Below, one piece after another: positions 59,453 to 64,000 of a DNA stretch of 64,000 bases. Origin of the DNA: Pseudomonas sp. CBZ-4 (GTDB lineage: Bacteria > Pseudomonadota > Gammaproteobacteria > Pseudomonadales > Pseudomonadaceae); contig NZ_ANNV01000148.1 of NCBI RefSeq assembly GCF_000346755.1, positions 62,001-126,000 of the forward strand. Reading direction: 5' to 3'. Below the pieces are notes generated by a model. It did not search any database. It was not told where the DNA came from and saw only the letters and a program-made list of their open reading frames with translations. The position numbers and the translations under genes were made by a program. Numbering within the stretch: the first letter of the stretch is position 1; each line of letters opens with the position of its first letter.

Positions 59453-60499
59453 ATGCCAGCCCCATTGAAGCGCCGCCTGTTTATCTTCGTGTTTATCGTG
59501 ATCCTCATCGGCCTGGGCTTCTTCGCCCACTGGTTCTTCAAGGGCCGCTTCTATGAAAGCACCGACAACGCCTACGTGCAGGGCGAAATCACCCGCGTCT
59601 CCAGCCAGCTCGGCGCGCGCATCGTCGAGGTCAAGGTGGGTGACAACGAACACGTGGAAAAAGGCCAGCTCCTGGTGCAACTCGAAGGCGACGACTTCCA
59701 CCTCGCCGTCGACCGCGCCAACGCCGCCCTGGCCATGCGCGAGGCCGAACGCACCCAGGCGCAGAGCAAACTCACCCAACAAGCCAGCCTGATCGCCGCC
59801 GGCGCGGCCAAAGTGGCGTCGAGCCAGGCCAGCCTGGGCCGCTCGCAGATCGACTTGTCCCGCGCGCAAACCCTGCGCAAACCGGGCTATGTCTCGGAAG
59901 AACGCGTGACCACCCTCTCCGCCGACAACCACATCGCCCGCTCCCAGGTGACCATGGCCGAGGCCGATTTGCAGGGCCAGCGCCAGCAGGTCAACGCCCT
60001 CAACGCCGAAATCAAACGCCTCGACGCGCTGATCGCCAACGCCAGGACCGACCTGGCCCAGGCCGAACTCAACCTCACCCGCAGCGAGATCCACGCGCCG
60101 ATCAGCGGCCTCGTCGGCCAGCGCGCCGCGCGCAACGGCCAGTACGTGCAGGCCGGCGCCTACCTGCTGTCCATCGTTCCCGACCAGGACATCTGGATCC
60201 AGGCCAACTTCAAGGAGACCCAGATCGGCCACATGCAACCCGGGCAAAAGGCCCAACTGATTTTCGACGCCTACGCCGACACGCCCATCGACGCCCGAGT
60301 GGACAGCCTGTTCGCCGCCTCCGGCGCGCAGTTCAGCCTGCTGCCACCGGACAACGCCACGGGCAACTTCACCAAAGTCGTACAACGGATTCCGGTAAAA
60401 CTCACGTTCGCCGCGGATAACCCGCTGCACGGCAAGATCCGTCCCGGCATGTCCGTGACCGTCAAAGTGAACATCCAAGACCAGCCCGATGGCCGGTGA
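59453..60499 (+). CDS. EmrA/HlyD-type membrane fusion protein
   Basis: The 348-residue periplasmic adaptor has one N-terminal transmembrane segment (about residues 9-27), a lipoyl/barrel-sandwich half (VSSQLGARIVEVKV...), a long helical hairpin and a C-terminal beta-barrel. It links an inner-membrane exporter to the outer membrane. It overlaps the MFS gene by 11 bases. No good Shine-Dalgarno precedes the chosen ATG. An outer-membrane channel gene is not in the window. Confidence 0.9.
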   Translation: MPAPLKRRLFIFVFIVILIGLGFFAHWFFKGRFYESTDNAYVQGEITRVSSQLGARIVEVKVGDNEHVEKGQLLVQLEGDDFHLAVDRANAALAMREAERTQAQSKLTQQASLIAAGAAKVASSQASLGRSQIDLSRAQTLRKPGYVSEERVTTLSADNHIARSQVTMAEADLQGQRQQVNALNAEIKRLDALIANARTDLAQAELNLTRSEIHAPISGLVGQRAARNGQYVQAGAYLLSIVPDQDIWIQANFKETQIGHMQPGQKAQLIFDAYADTPIDARVDSLFAASGAQFSLLPPDNATGNFTKVVQRIPVKLTFAADNPLHGKIRPGMSVTVKVNIQDQPDGR

Positions 60500-62039
60500 T
60501 CAACTGCTGCGCCCGGTCGGCGAACCGACCCGGCGCGACTGGATCGCGGTGATGAGCGTGATGCTCGGCGCGTTCATGGCGGTGCTCGACATCCAGATCA
60601 CCAACTCGTCGCTCAAGGACATCCAGGGCGCGCTGTCAGCCACCCTGGAAGAAGGCTCGTGGATTTCCACCTCCTACCTTGTCGCCGAAATCATCATGAT
60701 CCCCCTCACCGCCTGGCTGGTGCAGCTGCTCTCGGCGCGGCGGCTGGCGGTGTGGGTGTCGGTGGGGTTCCTGATCGCCTCGCTGATGTGCTCCATGGCC
60801 TGGAGCCTGGAAAGCATGATCGTGTTCCGCGCCCTGCAAGGCTTCACCGGCGGCGCGCTGATCCCGCTGGCGTTCACCCTCACCCTGATCAAGCTGCCCG
60901 AACACCACCGCGCCAAAGGCATGGCGATGTTCGCCATGACGGCCACCTTCGCCCCCTCCATCGGCCCGACCATCGGCGGCTGGCTCACCGAGAACTGGGG
61001 CTGGGAGTACATCTTCTACATCAACGTGCCGCCCGGCCTGCTGATGATCGCCGGGCTGCTCTACGGCCTGGAGAAAAAGGCGTCGAACTGGGACCTGCTG
61101 AAAAGCACCGACTACCTGGGCATCGTCACCCTCGCGGTGGGCCTTGGCTGCTTGCAGGTGTTCCTCGAAGAAGGCCACCGCAAGGACTGGCTCGAATCCA
61201 GCCTGATCGTCAGCCTCGGCAGCATCGCCCTGCTCAGCCTGATCACCTTTGTCATCGTGCAGCTCTCCAAGCCCAACCCGCTGATCAACCTGGGCATCCT
61301 CGCCAACCGCAATTTCGGCCTGTCGAGCATCGCCAGCCTGGGCATGGGCGTGGGCCTGTACGGCTCGATCTACCTGTTGCCGCTGTACCTGGCGCAGATC
61401 CAGAACTACAACGCGCTACAGATCGGCGAAGTGATCATGTGGATGGGCGTGCCCCAGCTTTTTCTGATCCCGCTGGTGCCCAAGCTGATGAAATACGTGT
61501 CGCCGAAATGGCTATGCACCGTGGGATTCGGCCTGTTCGGCCTGGCGAGTTTTTCCTCGGGGGTGCTCAACCCAGACTTCGCCGGCAGCCAGTTCAACCA
61601 GATCCAGATCATCCGCGCCCTTGGGCAGCCGCTGATCATGGTCACCATCTCGTTGATCGCCACCGCCTACATCCTGCCCCAGGACGCGGGTTCGGCGTCG
61701 AGCCTGTTCAATATCCTGCGTAACCTTGGCGGCGCCATCGGCATTGCGCTGCTGGCGACCTTGCTGGATGCGCGGACCAAGACCTACTTCGATTATTTAC
61801 GCGAGGCACTGGTGCCGACCAACCCGCAGGTGGCGGAGCGCTTGGCGACGTTGGCGCAGACGTTCGGCAGCGACACGGCGGCGCTGGGCAAGCTCAGTGA
61901 GATAGCGCACCAGCAGGCGCAGATCATGGCCTACAACGATGCGTTTCACTTTGTCGGGTTGGCGTTGGGGATCAGCATGGTTGCGGTGTTGTTGACCAAG
62001 GCGTTGCCGGCGGGGTTGAAGGCTGGGGAGAGTCATTGA
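60489..62039 (+). CDS. EmrB/QacA-type MFS drug exporter (DHA2)
   Basis: The 516-residue 14-TM exporter begins DWIAVMSVMLGAFMAVLDIQI, with the DHA2 features LDIQITNSSL (motif D1) and a motif C region FAPSIGPTIGGWL. With the adaptor encoded upstream it likely exports toxic hydrophobic compounds by proton antiport. Substrates unknown. Confidence 0.92.
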   Translation: MAGDQLLRPVGEPTRRDWIAVMSVMLGAFMAVLDIQITNSSLKDIQGALSATLEEGSWISTSYLVAEIIMIPLTAWLVQLLSARRLAVWVSVGFLIASLMCSMAWSLESMIVFRALQGFTGGALIPLAFTLTLIKLPEHHRAKGMAMFAMTATFAPSIGPTIGGWLTENWGWEYIFYINVPPGLLMIAGLLYGLEKKASNWDLLKSTDYLGIVTLAVGLGCLQVFLEEGHRKDWLESSLIVSLGSIALLSLITFVIVQLSKPNPLINLGILANRNFGLSSIASLGMGVGLYGSIYLLPLYLAQIQNYNALQIGEVIMWMGVPQLFLIPLVPKLMKYVSPKWLCTVGFGLFGLASFSSGVLNPDFAGSQFNQIQIIRALGQPLIMVTISLIATAYILPQDAGSASSLFNILRNLGGAIGIALLATLLDARTKTYFDYLREALVPTNPQVAERLATLAQTFGSDTAALGKLSEIAHQQAQIMAYNDAFHFVGLALGISMVAVLLTKALPAGLKAGESH

Positions 62040-62052
62040 GACCGAGTTGCCT

Positions 62053-62140
62053 CCATCGCAGGCAAGCCAGCTCCCACATTTGACTGCATTTCAAAGTTAG
62101 AACACGGTCAACTGTGGGAGCGGGCTTGCCCGCGATGAGG
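62053..62140. repeat. Mixed REP-like pair (CTGG type and CGGG type)
   Basis: A CTGG-type copy ending CCCACA at 62078 faces a CGGG-type copy starting TGTGGGAG at 62113. This mirrors the 43735 pair and again joins two families. It lies between the exporter and uvrB genes, which are convergent. Confidence 0.85.
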
Positions 62141-62159
62141 CCAGCCCAGTCACTACAAA

Positions 62160-64000
62160 TCAAACAGCCAGCAGCCGCTCCCGCAACTTGCCAATCTCAT
62201 CCCGCGTCTGCGCCGCCGCCTCAAACTCCAGATCCCGCGCCAACTGGTACATCTTCTCTTCCAACTGGCGAATCCGCTTGGTGATCTCACTCGGCGAGCG
62301 CAGTTCGTTCTCGTACTTGGCGCTTTCCTCGGCGGCCTTGGCCATGCCCTTGCGCTTCTTGCTGCGCGAGCCCGGTACGACGGCGCCTTCCATGATGTCG
62401 GCGACATCCTTGAACACGCCCTTGGGCGTAATGCCGTTGGCCAGGTTAAAGGCAATCTGCTTGTCGCGACGGCGCTCGGTCTCGCCAATCGCGCGCTCCA
62501 TGGAGCCGGTGATGCGGTCGGCGTAGAGAATCGCCCGGCCATTGAGGTTACGCGCCGCGCGGCCGATGGTCTGGATCAGCGAGCGCTCGGAGCGCAAGAA
62601 ACCTTCCTTGTCGGCATCGAGGATCGCCACCAGCGACACTTCCGGCATATCCAAACCTTCCCGCAGCAGGTTGATCCCCACCAGCACATCAAAGGTGCCC
62701 AGGCGCAGGTCGCGGATGATTTCCACGCGCTCCACGGTGTCGATGTCCGAGTGCAGGTAGCGCACGCGCACGCCGTGATCGGCCAGGTAGTCGGTCAAGT
62801 CTTCGGACATGCGCTTGGTCAGCGTGGTGACCAGCACCCGCTCCTCCAGGGCCACGCGCTTGTTGATTTCGGAGAGCAGATCGTCGACCTGGGTCAGCGC
62901 CGGACGGATTTCGATCTGCGGGTCCACCAGGCCGGTCGGGCGCACCAACTGCTCGATCACCCGGCCGGCATGCTCGGCCTCGTAGTTGCCCGGTGTGGCG
63001 GAAACAAAGATGGTCTGCGGGCTGATGCTTTCCCATTCGTCGAAGCGCATCGGCCGGTTATCCAGCGCCGACGGCAGGCGGAAACCGTATTCCACCAGCG
63101 TCTCTTTGCGCGAGCGGTCGCCCTTATACATCGCGCCGACCTGCGGCACGCTGACGTGGGATTCGTCGATCACCAGCAACGCGTCGGCCGGCAGGTAGTC
63201 ATACAAAGTCGGCGGCGGCGCACCCGACTCGCGGCCCGAGAGGTAGCGCGAGTAGTTTTCGATGCCGTTGCAGTAACCCAGCTCCAGGATCATCTCCAGG
63301 TCGAAGCGGGTGCGCTGCTCCAGGCGCTGGGCTTCCACCAGCTTGTTGTTGGAGCGCAGGTATTCGAGGCGCTCGGCCAGTTCCACCTTGATGTGCTCGA
63401 CGGCGTCCATCAAGGTTTCACGCGGGGTGACGTAGTGGCTTTTCGGATAGAAGGTGAAGCGCGGCAGCTTGCGGATCACCTCGCCGGTCAACGGGTCGAA
63501 GGCCGACAGGCTCTCGACTTCATCGTCGAACAGTTCGATGCGGATCGCTTCCAGGTCGGATTCGGCCGGGTACACGTCGATCACATCGCCGCGCACGCGG
63601 AAGGTGGCGCGGGCAAAATCCATGTCATTGCGGGTGTACTGCAAATCCGCCAGGCGGCGCAGCACTTCGCGCTGGTCGAGTTTGTCGCCGCGATCCACGT
63701 GCAGCACCATCTTCAGATAGCTTTCCGGGCTGCCCAGGCCGTAGATGCATGACACCGTGGTGACGATGATCGCGTCCTTGCGCTCCAGCAGCGCCTTGGT
63801 CGCCGACAGCCGCATCTGCTCGATGTGGTCGTTGATCGACGCATCCTTCTCGATAAAGGTATCGGAGGACGGCACATAGGCTTCGGGCTGGTAGTAGTCG
63901 TAGTAGGAAACGAAGTACTCGACGGCGTTGTTCGGGAAGAACGACTTGAACTCGCCATACAACTGCGCGGCCAGGGTCTTGTTCGGCGCCAGCACCAAGG
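62160..64000 (-). CDS. uvrB: Excinuclease ABC subunit B, N-terminus missing
   Basis: The C-terminal 612 or so residues of UvrB are present; the N-terminus runs past the right edge of the window. The visible start is MVLAPNKTLAAQLYGEFKSF, after the Walker A region, followed by VEYFVSYYDYYQPEAYVP (beta-hairpin), helicase motifs and a C-terminal UVR domain (RIRQLEEKMYQLARDLEFE). UvrB loads on damaged DNA with UvrA and recruits UvrC for nucleotide excision repair. Confidence 0.97.
   Translation of the reverse strand, partial: LVLAPNKTLAAQLYGEFKSFFPNNAVEYFVSYYDYYQPEAYVPSSDTFIEKDASINDHIEQMRLSATKALLERKDAIIVTTVSCIYGLGSPESYLKMVLHVDRGDKLDQREVLRRLADLQYTRNDMDFARATFRVRGDVIDVYPAESDLEAIRIELFDDEVESLSAFDPLTGEVIRKLPRFTFYPKSHYVTPRETLMDAVEHIKVELAERLEYLRSNNKLVEAQRLEQRTRFDLEMILELGYCNGIENYSRYLSGRESGAPPPTLYDYLPADALLVIDESHVSVPQVGAMYKGDRSRKETLVEYGFRLPSALDNRPMRFDEWESISPQTIFVSATPGNYEAEHAGRVIEQLVRPTGLVDPQIEIRPALTQVDDLLSEINKRVALEERVLVTTLTKRMSEDLTDYLADHGVRVRYLHSDIDTVERVEIIRDLRLGTFDVLVGINLLREGLDMPEVSLVAILDADKEGFLRSERSLIQTIGRAARNLNGRAILYADRITGSMERAIGETERRRDKQIAFNLANGITPKGVFKDVADIMEGAVVPGSRSKKRKGMAKAAEESAKYENELRSPSEITKRIRQLEEKMYQLARDLEFEAAAQTRDEIGKLRERLLAV

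Overview
The window reads as a chromosomal segment of a Pseudomonas of the fluorescens group. The gene orders thrS-infC-rpmI-rplT-pheS-pheT-ihfA and leuC-leuD-leuB-asd-asd paralogue-fimV-truA-trpF-accD-folC-dedD-cvpA-purF-metZ are typical of Pseudomonas. FimV, MetZ, an RsmE-type CsrA protein, a DUF1654 protein and several REP/REPIN-like palindromes fit the same group. The DNA is GC-rich, and most long ORFs opposite genes are shadows. The species assignment is inference from gene order and protein types, not from a search.

Layout. 1-6.7 kb (minus): translation operon from thrS to ihfA, with infC using an AUU start. 7-9.1 kb: small proteins, including a cold-shock protein, an I78 inhibitor lipoprotein and a small secreted four-cysteine protein. 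9.2-16.1 kb (minus): a ribose catabolic operon rbsB-rbsA-rbsC-rbsR-rbsK-rbsD plus a secreted nucleoside hydrolase, with a perfect LacI-type operator upstream. 16.4-17.7 kb: periplasmic glutaminase-asparaginase behind a sigma-54 promoter and an AauR-type site. 17.8-19.7 kb: a LexA-box operon (DUF1654 protein, secreted endonuclease I), a SPOR lipoprotein and rsmE. 20-25 kb: a HAD phosphatase, pyrrolidone carboxyl peptidase with its two-part DUF969/DUF979 transporter, a frameshifted acetyltransferase and an HhH protein. 25.1-27.4 kb: PuuB-like oxidase and tRNAs Val(GAC), Asp, Asp, Val(TAC).

27.4-46 kb is the long minus-strand housekeeping block from an SDR gene and metZ up to leuC, with a divergent LysR gene. 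It covers leucine, aspartate-family, tryptophan, purine, folate and fatty-acid precursor synthesis, tRNA pseudouridylation and the polar-assembly protein FimV. 47-50.3 kb encodes a five-PAS GGDEF-EAL protein. 54-64 kb holds dusC, a thioesterase, an alpha/beta hydrolase, a TetR regulator with a palindromic operator, a perfectly duplicated tRNA-Ala/tRNA-Glu pair, gltX, an EmrAB-type efflux pair and the 3' part of uvrB.

The most unusual region is 50.3-53.8 kb. Three co-directional genes of no family I recognise lie behind a sequence matching the HrpL-type hrp box (GGAACT, 15 bases, CCACGAA). Two of them carry one or two copies of a putative Cys-His (papain-like) protease domain. All three have Ser-rich N-termini without acidic residues in the first 12 positions, as type III secreted effectors often do. 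I propose an HrpL/RspL-controlled effector cassette; the protease and secretion assignments are inference.
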